Assembly: GCF_002909235.1 (NCBI RefSeq) | Contig: NZ_PHQQ01000031.1 | Span: 1 to 64,000, forward strand | Direction: 5' to 3' | From: Arenibacter catalasegens | Lineage (GTDB): Bacteria > Bacteroidota > Bacteroidia > Flavobacteriales > Flavobacteriaceae | Length of the DNA stretch: 64,000 nucleotides | In this document: piece after piece, positions 1 through 9,102 of the stretch | Layout of the letters: each line of letters opens with the position of its first letter | How positions within the stretch are numbered: the stretch's first letter is position 1 | Program-made: the position numbers and the translations under genes | The notes under the pieces: generated by a model | The model's database searches: none | Told to the model about the DNA's origin: nothing | The model's input: only the letters and a program-made list of their open reading frames with translations

Positions 1-51
1 TAACTGGAAGCTGAGGAACAGTTTTTCGGTATAGTTCTTTCTGCCTTGCAT
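1..51 (-). CDS. IS1182-family transposase, 5' end only (runs off window)
   Basis: The complement of the first 51 bases opens with ATG (complement of 49-51) and reads 17 codons without a stop to the window edge. The peptide begins MQGRKNYTEKLF and continues LSFQL. This matches my memory of the conserved N-terminus of Bacteroidota IS1182-type (DDE) transposases, which start with an MQGxKxYxEKLFxxFQLS-like stretch. Only the N-terminus is inside the window, so intactness cannot be judged. The family call rests on 17 residues and general knowledge of the family, not on a search. Confidence 0.72.
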   Translation of the reverse strand, partial: MQGRKNYTEKLFLSFQL

Positions 52-124
52 ACCTTTAATTTACGCATTTCCACACATTTATAAAAGCAAAAATTGATGT
101 TTATTGGAGTTCTGCAACGGCCAC
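1..124 (-). mobile_element. Left part of an IS1182-like insertion sequence
   Basis: This stretch contains the transposase start and its short upstream region. The segment 106-124 (GGAGTTCTGCAACGGCCAC) resembles the outer ends I remember for flavobacterial IS1182 elements, so the element boundary is probably near 124-130. The other end lies outside the window, so the inverted repeat cannot be confirmed and the boundary is inferred. Confidence 0.4.
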
Positions 125-437
125 GTTGGTTTTTATAAACTCTCATTTCCTTAATCAATATATGCTTTTTTTAACAATTTTCAATATTTATTTTGCCTAG
201 TACAACTTCAATTACCTACTACAACTTCAATTATAAGATGTCCGAGCAATGAAATGAAAAAGTTGGGTATTGATGCTATACTTTTATTACATAAGCCATT
301 GTTACCCAATTTTATAAGTGACAGAAGTCATCCAAGAATGTGAATTTAGACAATGACTGTTACACTTTTTGGTTATCTACTGTTACAACTGAACCTCAAT
401 TCTTACTTTTGCCATATACTAAAATAGAATTGAGTTC
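125..437. repeat. Intergenic stretch with a 19-bp tandem repeat
   Basis: No gene is seen here. Positions 196-214 and 215-233 are two directly abutting 19-bp copies (CCTAGTACAACTTCAATTA and the same with one G to C change). They lie about 200 bp upstream of the MscS-type channel gene. They may be a regulator binding site or a trace left by the neighbouring insertion sequence; nothing in the sequence decides this. Confidence 0.6.
404..411 (+). promoter_or_regulatory. Candidate -7 box for the MscS-type gene
   Basis: TACTTTTG fits the Bacteroidota sigma-A -7 consensus TAnnTTTG and ends 26 bases before the start codon at 438. No good -33 TTG is seen at the usual distance, so this is a one-element match. 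Confidence 0.4.
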
Positions 438-1712
438 ATGAACAATAGTTTAATGCGAATATTGTACGAATACCTATTACAATCCGGGATGGATGCCAAA
501 ACGGCCTCTTATTTTAATGCCCTAATACTTTTCATTGGAATAATTTTGGTTGCAGTTTTGTTGGATTATATCATCTGGAAAGTACTGCGGGTTACTTCGG
601 TAAGGTTTGCTAGACGGTCTTCCACCAATTTTGATAATTTCTTAGTCGTTAATAAAGTCCCACGATACGTAGCACATATAATTCCCTTGTTATTGCTATA
701 CGAACTACTTCCCCTTGCCTTTCTAGATTTTGAACATACAGAAGGCCTTGTATTAAAGGCAATTGAAATCCTTGCGGTAATATTAGTGCTATCTTTTATA
801 AGAGGTCTTCTACTCAGCATAAAGGATTATCTAAAAACCCTGCCCCATATGAAGGACAAACCCCTGGATAGCTACATTCAGGTATTTATGATTTTCGCAT
901 GGATCGGAGGGCTTCTTACTCTTTTTGCAGTAATTACCGATACCACCATATGGAAGTTCTTTACTGCCCTAGGCGCCGCTTCCGCCGTAATCCTATTGAT
1001 ATTCAAAGATACCATCATGGGCCTCGTAGCCAGCATCCAGGTAAGTATAAATGACATAGTCCGTATAGGGGATTGGATAACTTTTGAAAAATTTGGGGCC
1101 GATGGTAATGTTACCGAAATTTCCCTTGCTACGGTGAAGGTCCAAAATTTTGATATGACCATAACCTCTATCCCCACTTATTCACTGATTTCAGACTCGT
1201 TCAAAAACTGGAGAGGTATGGAGGCATCCGGCGGTCGACGGATCAAACGTGCGCTACTTATAAAACAGAAAAGTATAAAATTCCTGACCACAGAAAATAT
1301 TGAAGCCTTAAAAGGAATACAGCTAATTTCCAAATACCTGGAGACAAGAAATACCAATATAGATACCTATAACAAGGAACATGATATTGACAAACAAATA
1401 GCCATAAATGGAAGAAACCTCACGAATTTAGGTGTTTTTAGAAAATATGTGGAAACTTACCTAAAGAACCATTCTGCCATTAACCAGGCAATGACATTAA
1501 TGACCAGGCAATTACCACCTACTGGCCAGGGTATACCAATGGAAATCTATGCCTTTAGTAGTGACAAGCGCTGGGAAAACTATGAATATATCATGGCCGA
1601 TATCTTTGACCATTTGTTGGCTGCCCTTCCTTATTTTGAATTAGAAGTCTTTGAACTACCAACATCTATGGACGTCAATGTAGAAAAGATGAATTCAGAA
1701 AAAGAAGGTTAA
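438..1712 (+). CDS. MscS-family mechanosensitive ion channel (YbdG-like)
   Basis: Predicted inner-membrane channel that opens under membrane tension or acts in osmotic adaptation. The 424-residue protein has about five hydrophobic segments in its first 200 residues. A glycine/alanine-rich pore-helix-like stretch (FFTALGAASAVILLIF, about residues 175-190) follows. The MscS beta domain comes next, with the family-typical run from NDIVRIGDWITF to the VQNFDMTITSIPTYSLI segment. The C-terminus is longer than in E. coli MscS (286 aa), closer to the YbdG type (about 415 aa). It stands directly upstream of a Kef-type potassium efflux pair on the same strand, which suggests a shared osmotic or ion-stress role, although a 71-bp gap separates them. 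Confidence 0.88.
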   Translation: MNNSLMRILYEYLLQSGMDAKTASYFNALILFIGIILVAVLLDYIIWKVLRVTSVRFARRSSTNFDNFLVVNKVPRYVAHIIPLLLLYELLPLAFLDFEHTEGLVLKAIEILAVILVLSFIRGLLLSIKDYLKTLPHMKDKPLDSYIQVFMIFAWIGGLLTLFAVITDTTIWKFFTALGAASAVILLIFKDTIMGLVASIQVSINDIVRIGDWITFEKFGADGNVTEISLATVKVQNFDMTITSIPTYSLISDSFKNWRGMEASGGRRIKRALLIKQKSIKFLTTENIEALKGIQLISKYLETRNTNIDTYNKEHDIDKQIAINGRNLTNLGVFRKYVETYLKNHSAINQAMTLMTRQLPPTGQGIPMEIYAFSSDKRWENYEYIMADIFDHLLAALPYFELEVFELPTSMDVNVEKMNSEKEG

Positions 1713-1783
1713 ATTTTATCAGATTAATTTTCCCCTAATAATTAGGATCAATTTTCATAAAATTTGTCCGTTAAATTAAAAAT

Positions 1784-2389
1784 ATGAAACGAATATTGGT
1801 TTTGTTTGCCCATCCAAAATTTGAACAATCCAGGGCGAATAAAGCGCTTGTCGAAAGTATTCAAAATAAAGAGGGTGTTACTTTTCATGATCTGTATGAA
1901 CACTATCCGGATTTCAACATTGATGTAATTTCAGAAAAAAAATTGTTGGAAGAACATGATGTAATTGTTTGGCATCATCCTTTTTATTGGTACAGTTGTC
2001 CTCCCTTAATGAAACAATGGATGGATGTTGTTTTGGAGTTTGGCTGGGCATATGGTCCCCAAGTAAGTGCTTTAAAAACAAAAAAGTGTTTAAATGTAAT
2101 CACCACTGGTGGAACCAGGGAAGTGTATTGCCCAACGGGATCCAACAACTACTCGGTAAATGAATTTTTACGTCCCTTTGAACAAACCGCCAGACTTTGT
2201 GGCATGGAATATCTCCCTCCATTCACCGTAATGGGAACCCATAACATAACCGATCAAGAGTTGGTAAAACATACCCTACAGTACAAACAATTAATACGCT
2301 GTTTAATGGAAGACCAGACCATGGGAACTGTAAGTGACTGCGAATTCTTGAATGATACCCCCCAACTAAATAAAGTTGAAACAAAATGA
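1784..2389 (+). CDS. KefF-like NAD(P)H-dependent oxidoreductase
   Basis: Flavodoxin-2-fold quinone reductase of the KefF/KefG/MdaB group, 201 residues. In enterobacteria, KefF and KefG are ancillary subunits that bind and activate the KefC and KefB potassium efflux proteins. Visible features are the N-terminal beta strand and phosphate-binding start (RILVLFAHPKFEQSRAN), the VWHHPFYWYSCPPLMKQWMD segment and the TTGG stretch after the central strand, all typical of the family. Its stop codon overlaps the start of the next gene by 4 bp (ATGA), so translation is probably coupled to the antiporter. The sequence favours a KefF/KefG role over a free quinone reductase because of that partner. Confidence 0.88.
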   Translation: MKRILVLFAHPKFEQSRANKALVESIQNKEGVTFHDLYEHYPDFNIDVISEKKLLEEHDVIVWHHPFYWYSCPPLMKQWMDVVLEFGWAYGPQVSALKTKKCLNVITTGGTREVYCPTGSNNYSVNEFLRPFEQTARLCGMEYLPPFTVMGTHNITDQELVKHTLQYKQLIRCLMEDQTMGTVSDCEFLNDTPQLNKVETK

Positions 2390-4275
2390 GTGGCAGCTTC
2401 CTTTTCACAGCAATTGTATTTCTTGCAGGGGCCATAATTTGTGTACCCATTGCAAAGAAGTTTGGTTTGAGTTCCGTTCTCGGTTATTTGTTGGCTGGAG
2501 TACTAATTGGTCCTTATATCTTAGGTTTTGTTGGAGATGAAGGTCAGGACATTCTTCATTTTGCCGAATTCGGTGTTGTAATGATGCTCTTTCTAATTGG
2601 GCTTGAAATAGAACCAAAGAACTTTTGGAAAATGAGAAAAGCCATAGTAGGAATGGGAGGAGCCCAAGTACTAGGCACAATGATCGTTTCCTACTTACTG
2701 TTTATTTCTATTGGATTTGATTGGAAAGTCTCCTTGATTATAGCTATGGCCGTATCACTTTCTTCCACCGCCATTACACTACAGACTATAAAGGAAAATG
2801 GCTTGATGAATACCACCTATGGAGCCTCTTCGTTTTCCATTCTTCTTTTTCAGGACATTATAGTGATACTTATGTTGGCTGTAATTCCACTACTGACAGA
2901 TACCGAAAAAACTGCAGTAGCCGCAGATCAGGGAGATCATCTTTATTTACTTGAAAATCTACCTCTTGGATTCCAAGCCTTGGCTATTTTCCTATCGGTT
3001 GTTTTAGTGATTCTTGCAGGACGTTATATTTTTGTACCCATGTTGCGCCTTGTGGCAAAAACTAGGGTAAGGGAATTATTGTCGGCCTCCGCTTTGCTCA
3101 TCGTTATTGCCCTGGCCTATCTAATGGAATTAGTGGGACTAAGTCCAGCTTTAGGAGCTTTCCTAGGGGGAGTAGTATTGGCTACCAGTGAATTTAAACA
3201 TGAATTGGAAAGTAATTTAGAACCTTTCAAAGGCCTACTGCTAGGCTTGTTTTTTATGGCCGTAGGTGCCTCTATTAATTTTATTGTCCTCAGAGAAAAC
3301 CCCTTAATGATAAGTGGTTTGGTAATTGCCATAATCGTATTAAAGGCAGTAATCCTATTTTTGGTGGCTGTAATTTTTAAACTAAAAGTAGACCAAAGAC
3401 TTCTCCTAACTATAGGTCTGGCCCAAATTGGGGAATTTGCCTTTGTTCTTCTCTCCTTTGCCTTTCAATTAAACATTTTGGACCGGGTAGAACTGGATAT
3501 GATGTTAGTGGTAACGGCACTCACTATGTCACTTACTCCTATACTTGGGATGCTTAATGAGCGACTCATCTTACCTCGACTTGGTACGAAAAAATCTGAA
3601 ACTAGATCCGTAGATCATATAGCTAAGACCCATAAGGTTATTTTAGTTGGATTTGGCCATTTCGGAAGTACAGTAGGCAGATTCCTTAGGTCATACGGAA
3701 TTGAGGCCACCATATTGGATAACGATTCCAACCGAGTAGACCTTTTAAGGAAAATGGGATTCGAAGTATATTATGGGGATGCCACTCGGATGGACCTATT
3801 GGAATCGGCAGGTCTAGCTGAAGCCAAAATCTTAATATCGGCCATTGATAATCCCGATACCGTAATCCAATTAACAAAGATGGTTAAGGAAAAATATCCG
3901 AAGGTGAAACTGATGGTCCGAGCCAAGAATAGATACGATGCCTATGAATTGTTAAACTTAGGAATTGACGATGTATATAGAGAATCATTGGAAACCTCTG
4001 TTAAAATGGCTGGTGATGCACTCCATTTTTTAGGTTTTAGAAAGTATACCATTCATAGGCAGGCCCAAAAATTTATCCAATATGACGAGCAAGGTTTGAG
4101 AAGATTAGCTGATAAACCTAAAACCAAAGATGAGTATATTTTTAGGGTTACCGAGGAAATAAAGCAACAAGAAAAACAGTTGGAAGAAGATTTGAAAAGG
4201 GGTATTATTGAATATGATAATCATTGGGATAGCGAACAAATGAGAGCCGCCCATAAATTGCCCAAGAACCAATAA
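2386..4275 (+). CDS. KefC-like monovalent cation:proton antiporter (CPA2) with RCK domain
   Basis: Predicted potassium/proton antiporter, 629 residues. The first about 390 residues are hydrophobic with roughly 12-13 membrane segments and family motifs (GYLLAGVLIGPYILG, FLIGLEIEP, LSSTAITLQ, FLGGVVLATSEF). An RCK/TrkA-N nucleotide-binding domain follows at about 415-540, with the dinucleotide-binding run VILVGFGHFGSTVGRFLRS and the acidic ILDND at the end of the second strand. The C-terminal about 70 residues are charged and helical. The 4-bp overlap with the KefF-like gene supports a two-gene complex. Activation by glutathione adducts is known for E. coli KefC and is only inferred here. Confidence 0.9.
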   Translation: MSGSFLFTAIVFLAGAIICVPIAKKFGLSSVLGYLLAGVLIGPYILGFVGDEGQDILHFAEFGVVMMLFLIGLEIEPKNFWKMRKAIVGMGGAQVLGTMIVSYLLFISIGFDWKVSLIIAMAVSLSSTAITLQTIKENGLMNTTYGASSFSILLFQDIIVILMLAVIPLLTDTEKTAVAADQGDHLYLLENLPLGFQALAIFLSVVLVILAGRYIFVPMLRLVAKTRVRELLSASALLIVIALAYLMELVGLSPALGAFLGGVVLATSEFKHELESNLEPFKGLLLGLFFMAVGASINFIVLRENPLMISGLVIAIIVLKAVILFLVAVIFKLKVDQRLLLTIGLAQIGEFAFVLLSFAFQLNILDRVELDMMLVVTALTMSLTPILGMLNERLILPRLGTKKSETRSVDHIAKTHKVILVGFGHFGSTVGRFLRSYGIEATILDNDSNRVDLLRKMGFEVYYGDATRMDLLESAGLAEAKILISAIDNPDTVIQLTKMVKEKYPKVKLMVRAKNRYDAYELLNLGIDDVYRESLETSVKMAGDALHFLGFRKYTIHRQAQKFIQYDEQGLRRLADKPKTKDEYIFRVTEEIKQQEKQLEEDLKRGIIEYDNHWDSEQMRAAHKLPKNQ

Positions 4276-4464
4276 AATAAGTTTCAATCAATAGGGGGAA
4301 ACGTACCTAATTTCAATTACTATTCTTGGACGCATTGAAAACATCTACCATGCAAATGATATAGAAGGAGGTATTTAATTGGAAATACTGACCACTTCGC
4401 CTAAAATATGATCAACTAACTAGGTACAGGGAATATTGCTTTTAACTTTTAAAAGATATTGAGT
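4276..4464. other. Intergenic, nothing recognised
   Basis: This 189-bp stretch lies between convergent genes. No RNA gene, clear terminator or repeat was found. Confidence 0.5.
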
Positions 4465-4845
4465 TTAGATTTTTCTAGAAACGGGTATTTTGTTTTGCCC
4501 AGAATTGGCGAAAATATATATCCATATTATTCTTGACATCCTAAAATTTAACGTGCTCATCAAAATTGCCAATATTACAACTCCAATAAATGTTACGGTT
4601 AGCGACATACCCAATAAAAAATAGGAAACAATAGAAAAGGCAATAAACTCAGCAGCAGTTAGAGCATAGCTTACGAACATGGCACCAAAGAAAAAACCAG
4701 GTTCCCTTTCAAACTTAAAGTTGCAGTTATTACACCTTTCGTGAATCTTCGGAATTTGCAAAAGCAATAGATTCCCCTTCGAACCAAAAATTTTAGTCTT
4801 CTCGCAATTTGGGCACTCGCCCTTCAAAATAGGTAATAATCGCAT
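4465..4845 (-). CDS. DUF983 family membrane protein with zinc-ribbon-like motif
   Basis: Small membrane protein of 126 residues. It begins with two Cys pairs, CPNC at about residues 12-15 and CNNC at about 38-41, a layout that suggests a zinc ribbon. A GFFFGAMFVSYALTA segment and two hydrophobic helices follow. This pattern is characteristic of DUF983, whose biochemical role is unknown to me. It is transcribed alone, convergent with the antiporter gene and divergent from the AraC regulator. Start codon ATG at 4845. Confidence 0.85.
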   Translation of the reverse strand: MRLLPILKGECPNCEKTKIFGSKGNLLLLQIPKIHERCNNCNFKFEREPGFFFGAMFVSYALTAAEFIAFSIVSYFLLGMSLTVTFIGVVILAILMSTLNFRMSRIIWIYIFANSGQNKIPVSRKI

Positions 4846-4947
4846 ATATCTTAGATAATTGGATATAACAAATATAAACCATCACAGTAAAATATCACTT
4901 GTAATGAAATCGCCATTTTTTGTACTTTTAGGACATATTACTATTCT

Positions 4948-5823
4948 ATGAAAGTCATACCTATTTTAAATATTCAACAATTTGAGCAGGATATACCCCC
5001 ATCAAATTTTTACAGCAATGGGATAAAAGACCACCTGGAAAAAAATAAAGATCACTTTCACAAACCACATAAGCACAATTTTTTTCTATGTATACTATTT
5101 TCCAAGGGCACTGGCATACACGAGATTGATTTTGACCGTTATACCATTTCTCCTGGGAGTGTATTTTTCTTACGCCCTGGACAGACCCATTATTGGAAGT
5201 TTGAAAGCGCCCCGAAAGGCTATATCTTTTTTCATACCCAGGATTTTTATGAGCTTCATTTTTCAAAAAGCAAATTGGAACAATTTCCATTCTATTATAC
5301 CCATAAAAATACACCCCTCTTACAATTGCCCTCCAAGGAGGTTAATTTTCTAGAATTGCGGTTTAAAGAACTTAATGATGAGTATTATATGGAAAGGCCA
5401 TATAAATATCAAAAAATAGCCAGTCTTATAAATGCAACCTATATAGATTTGGCAAGGCAATACAGTTTGGAAGGCCACTCAAAAGATACAACTTCTTCTA
5501 TGTATTTGGAGACATTGCGACTTTTAGAGAAAAACATAGAAAAGAATTTCAGAACTAAAAAGTCTGCCCAGTTTTACGCTGATAAATTAAATATTACATC
5601 GAAACATTTAAATAGGATCGTTAAAACGACATTGGGAAAAACAACGACAGATTTGATTACAGAACGAGTTATATTGGAATCCAAACGCTTAATAGTACAT
5701 TCGGCTAATTCTTTATCCGCAATTTCGGAGATTCTGGGATATCAGGATTATGCTTATTTCTCCAAAATGTTTAAAATAAAAACAAAGACAACTCCATTGG
5801 AGTTTAAAAAAGGCTATAAATAA
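4948..5823 (+). CDS. AraC-family transcriptional regulator
   Basis: Predicted DNA-binding regulator of 291 residues. The N-terminal half (about 35-150) looks like an AraC-type cupin sensor domain, with HKPHKHNFFLCILFSKGTG followed by the PGSVFFLRPGQTHYW segment. The C-terminal 100 residues carry two helix-turn-helix motifs (YADKLNITSKHLNRIVK and the conserved AISEILGYQDYAYFSKMFK stretch). No obvious target gene adjoins it: the transhydrogenase operon starts 478 bp downstream and may or may not be controlled by it. The ligand cannot be told from sequence. Confidence 0.9.
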   Translation: MKVIPILNIQQFEQDIPPSNFYSNGIKDHLEKNKDHFHKPHKHNFFLCILFSKGTGIHEIDFDRYTISPGSVFFLRPGQTHYWKFESAPKGYIFFHTQDFYELHFSKSKLEQFPFYYTHKNTPLLQLPSKEVNFLELRFKELNDEYYMERPYKYQKIASLINATYIDLARQYSLEGHSKDTTSSMYLETLRLLEKNIEKNFRTKKSAQFYADKLNITSKHLNRIVKTTLGKTTTDLITERVILESKRLIVHSANSLSAISEILGYQDYAYFSKMFKIKTKTTPLEFKKGYK

Positions 5824-5849
5824 TTTTATGGATTTATCATAAAATTATT
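5819..5849 (+). terminator. AT-rich hairpin at end of the AraC gene
   Basis: AATAATTTTATG (5819-5830) pairs with CATAAAATTATT (5838-5849) around a 7-base loop. The stem is 12 bp but nearly all A/T and has no downstream T run, so terminator function is uncertain. Confidence 0.3.
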
Positions 5850-6301
5850 CCGATCCATAACTGTTACCCTATACAACAACTTTCCTAATGGAACCCATGA
5901 ATAAAAAACATTTTAAGGCTTAAGGTTCCTTGTTTTTCTCCAAAACAAAAGATTAATAGGCTACTTCGCGCAAGACCTGCCCATGGAAAGGCTAACAACA
6001 TTTCATTGCCTAAAAGATAAGTGGCAGACAGTACAGGATGCCAAAAATCTAATTCATACTTAATATTGAAGTGTTGAATGGCGACAAGGGATATAAATCA
6101 AAAACTTTAAACTTAAAATCATATTAAAAAAGAGAATACTCTAGATTTACCCCAAGTTGCAAAATATTAAACAATTAACATTAAAATTGTAATCTTTCTT
6201 ATAAAAGATCTAAAATATTTTGTTGATTCGCTAGTTTTAACGCTTTTCGATAATTTAAACCAAAAAGTTAATTTACTTACATAACCAAACCATTGACCAA
6301 T
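5850..6301. other. Intergenic, nothing recognised
   Basis: No convincing gene, RNA or repeat is visible between the AraC gene and pntA. It is AT-rich and probably holds the transhydrogenase promoter, but no clean TAnnTTTG box was found. Confidence 0.4.
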
Positions 6302-7402
6302 ATGAAAATAGGCATATTAAAAGAAACCTTGGATGGTGAAAGACGGGTTGCCATTACACCGATCATTGCAAAAAAATTAATTGCCTCTGGATTTGAACTA
6401 CTTGTTGAGGAAGGTGCTGGTGAGTACTCTTCTTTCAAGGATTCGGATTATAAAAATGTTGCGGTGGCTGTTGAAAAAAGAGCGGTCATTTTCCATGAAG
6501 CCGAGGTACTCCTAAAAATCAATCCCTTTGACGAAGAAGATTTAAAACTAGTGGACGAAGGGCAGATTTTGATCAGTAAATTGTACCACAAGTCGAACCC
6601 AGAACTAATTCAGGCCATTGCCAATAAAGGCGTTACCGCTTTTTCCATGGATGCCATCCCAAGGATATCAAGGGCCCAGGATATGGATGTATTGAGTTCA
6701 CAGAACAATCTGGCGGGTTATAAAGCTGTTATTTTAGGAGCCTTTGAAATGACCAAAATCTTTCCTTTAATGATGACATCGGCCGGGACCATTGCCCCAG
6801 CAAGGGTATTGATATATGGTATTGGTGTTGCCGGCTTACAGGCCATAGCCACTGCCAAAAGATTGGGAGCTATAGTAGAGGCTACGGATATAAGGTCGGA
6901 AACCAAGGAACAAGCAGAATCCTTGGGGGCAAAATTTATCTCAGTAGACAATGAAGGCGAGGAATCGGAAGGTGGTTACGCTAAGGAAGCCTCGGCAGAT
7001 TATGCGAAAAGACAAAAAGAAGCTGTAAATAAATCATTGTTTCAAGCTGACCTGGTTATTACTACGGCCAATATTCCTGGTAGAAAAGCACCAATCTTAA
7101 TTACGGAAGAACAGGTATTGCACATGAAAAATGGAGCAGTAATCATAGATTTAGCAGCTGCCCAAGGCGGAAACTGTGAAGTAAGCCAGATAAATAAAAC
7201 CATTGTTAAAAATGGTGTAAAGGTTATCGGTACAAGCATTGATCCAAGGAGCGTTTCCACAAACGCCAGTGATCTTTATGCCAAAAATATTTACAATTAT
7301 ATAATGCATCTAACCCTAGAGACCAATTTTAAATGGGATCTGGAAGAAGAAATTACGGATGAAACCTTGATCGTCCAAAATGGAACTATTAGAAAAAACT
7401 AA
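6302..7402 (+). CDS. pntA: NAD(P) transhydrogenase subunit alpha part 1 (NAD(H)-binding domain I)
   Basis: Soluble domain I of the proton-translocating transhydrogenase, which exchanges hydride between NADH and NADP+ at the inner membrane. The 366-residue protein starts MKIGILKETLDGERRVAITP, the classic start shared with alanine dehydrogenase. It contains the Rossmann run LIYGIGVAGLQAIATAKRLGA with the following VEATDIR acidic strand end, and the RQD-loop-region equivalent around AQDMDVLSSQNNLAGYKAV. I chose ATG 6302; a TTG at 6293 would add three residues. It is the first gene of a tight three-gene operon (9-bp gap to pntA2). The alpha subunit is split in two, as in many non-enteric bacteria. 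Confidence 0.93.
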   Translation: MKIGILKETLDGERRVAITPIIAKKLIASGFELLVEEGAGEYSSFKDSDYKNVAVAVEKRAVIFHEAEVLLKINPFDEEDLKLVDEGQILISKLYHKSNPELIQAIANKGVTAFSMDAIPRISRAQDMDVLSSQNNLAGYKAVILGAFEMTKIFPLMMTSAGTIAPARVLIYGIGVAGLQAIATAKRLGAIVEATDIRSETKEQAESLGAKFISVDNEGEESEGGYAKEASADYAKRQKEAVNKSLFQADLVITTANIPGRKAPILITEEQVLHMKNGAVIIDLAAAQGGNCEVSQINKTIVKNGVKVIGTSIDPRSVSTNASDLYAKNIYNYIMHLTLETNFKWDLEEEITDETLIVQNGTIRKN

Positions 7403-7411
7403 AAAAAATAA

Positions 7412-7723
7412 ATGATGAATGAAATTTTGGAATTTATTGAGAACAACCTACAGATTACATATATCCTTATCCTTGCCATATTCGTTGGGATAGAGGTTAT
7501 AAAGAGCATTCCTGCGGTTTTGCACACTCCTTTGATGTCTGGTGCCAATGCCTTGAGTGGCGTTGTAATTGTTGGCGCTATTTTGGTGATGTTGCACGCG
7601 GATCCTTCCGACTATTTGGCCTTGACATTAGGTTTTATTGCGGTAGTCTTAGGGGTCTTAAATGTAGTTGGTGGCTTTGCTGTTACCGATAGAATGTTAC
7701 AAATGTTTAAAAGAAAAAAATAA
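7412..7723 (+). CDS. NAD(P) transhydrogenase subunit alpha part 2 (membrane domain)
   Basis: Short membrane subunit, 103 residues, corresponding to the C-terminal membrane part of E. coli PntA. It has three to four hydrophobic helices, including the ILAIFVGIEVIKSIPAVLHTPLMSGANALSG signature, where the HTPLMS stretch is strongly conserved. The gene overlaps pntB by one base (TAATG), so the two membrane subunits are probably translated together. Confidence 0.93.
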   Translation: MMNEILEFIENNLQITYILILAIFVGIEVIKSIPAVLHTPLMSGANALSGVVIVGAILVMLHADPSDYLALTLGFIAVVLGVLNVVGGFAVTDRMLQMFKRKK

Positions 7724-9102
7724 TGGGGATTTTATTGAATATTATATACCTGATCGCTACCATAACTTTTATTGTTGGCCTAAAAATGTTGGGTCACCCC
7801 GAAACGGCGAAAAAAGGAAACTTAACTGCCGCCGTCGGAATGGGATTGGCCATTGTGGGAACCGTTTTTGTTCATGAACAGCAGGTTCCACCATTAATTT
7901 ATATCCTTATTGGGGCGGCAATTATTATTGGTTCCATAATTGGCTGGTTGATAGCTATTAAGGTAGAAATGACAAAAATGCCAGAATTGGTCTCTTTGTT
8001 CAATGGCTTTGGAGGGGCTAGCGCAGCCCTGATCGGGTTGGTAGAATACAGTAAAAATGTTAATAACGCTACCCAGTCCACAACCATAGTTTCCGGGATT
8101 ATAATAGGGGCCATTACTTTTTCCGGTAGTTTAATTGCCTGGGGCAAACTAAACGGTACTCTAAAAAGTGTGGTAAGGATACCCTATTACAACATTATAA
8201 ACAACATTACCATTATCGGAATTGTCATTTTTGCGGCATTTATGGTTTTTAATAGCGTAGATAGTCAGTTATTATTGTACACATTATTGGCCACAGGCCT
8301 AATCTATGGAATTCTATTTGTGCTTCCCATTGGGGGTGCAGATATGCCAGTGGTAATCTCACTGCTGAATTCTTTAACAGGTATTGCCGCTGCCATTACA
8401 GGGATTTTATATAACAATATGGTAATGCTCGTTGGTGGAATCCTGGTAGGTTCCGCAGGAATTATTCTAACAGTTGCCATGTGTAAGGCCATGAATAGAA
8501 CCTTAGGGTCCGTTATTTTTGGAGCTTTTGGGGGAGCTGCAGCAATCGCTGGAGAAAATAAGACCCTAGGATCAATAAAGAGCACCAACCCCAGCGATGC
8601 GGCTATAATGATGAACTACTCCAACAATGTGGTCATAGTTCCAGGCTACGGCTTGGCAGTTGCACAAGCACAACATGTAATTCACGAGTTGGAAGAGCTA
8701 TTGACAAAAAAAGGGGTAAATGTAAAGTATGCGATACATCCTGTAGCTGGACGTATGCCGGGACATATGAATGTGCTATTGGCCGAATCCAACGTGGAAT
8801 ACAATATGCTGGTTGAAATGGAAGATATTAATCCCCAGTTTAGCAATACCGATATAGTACTGGTTGTTGGAGCTAATGATGTTGTAAACCCCGCAGCACA
8901 TAACAATCCAGCGAGTCCTATTTACGGTATGCCAATTTTGGATGTTGAAAATGCCAAACATATCATCGTAAACAAACGTAGTATGAATGCAGGTTATGCC
9001 GGGATAGAGAATGAATTGTTCTACAATTCCAAAACCTCCATGCTTTTCGGTGATGCCAAGGCCGCCTTGACGGATTTGGTGGCGGAATTGAAAAATATGT
9101 AG
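7723..9102 (+). CDS. pntB: NAD(P) transhydrogenase subunit beta
   Basis: Integral-membrane beta subunit with the NADP(H)-binding domain III, 459 residues. About nine hydrophobic segments fill residues 1-270. The soluble end starts around SIKSTNPSDAAIMMNYSNNVVIVPGYGLAVAQAQH and carries the NADP-binding VPGYGLAVAQAQ motif, the HPVAGRMPGHMNVLLAE loop and the VVGANDVVNPAA segment. With the two alpha parts it makes a complete enzyme, so NADPH generation driven by the proton gradient is the expected role. Confidence 0.94.
   Translation: MGILLNIIYLIATITFIVGLKMLGHPETAKKGNLTAAVGMGLAIVGTVFVHEQQVPPLIYILIGAAIIIGSIIGWLIAIKVEMTKMPELVSLFNGFGGASAALIGLVEYSKNVNNATQSTTIVSGIIIGAITFSGSLIAWGKLNGTLKSVVRIPYYNIINNITIIGIVIFAAFMVFNSVDSQLLLYTLLATGLIYGILFVLPIGGADMPVVISLLNSLTGIAAAITGILYNNMVMLVGGILVGSAGIILTVAMCKAMNRTLGSVIFGAFGGAAAIAGENKTLGSIKSTNPSDAAIMMNYSNNVVIVPGYGLAVAQAQHVIHELEELLTKKGVNVKYAIHPVAGRMPGHMNVLLAESNVEYNMLVEMEDINPQFSNTDIVLVVGANDVVNPAAHNNPASPIYGMPILDVENAKHIIVNKRSMNAGYAGIENELFYNSKTSMLFGDAKAALTDLVAELKNM

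Noticed and set aside
5981-6061. 26-codon open frame between the AraC gene and pntA
   Set aside because: Too short and without features or a partner to support it as a gene.
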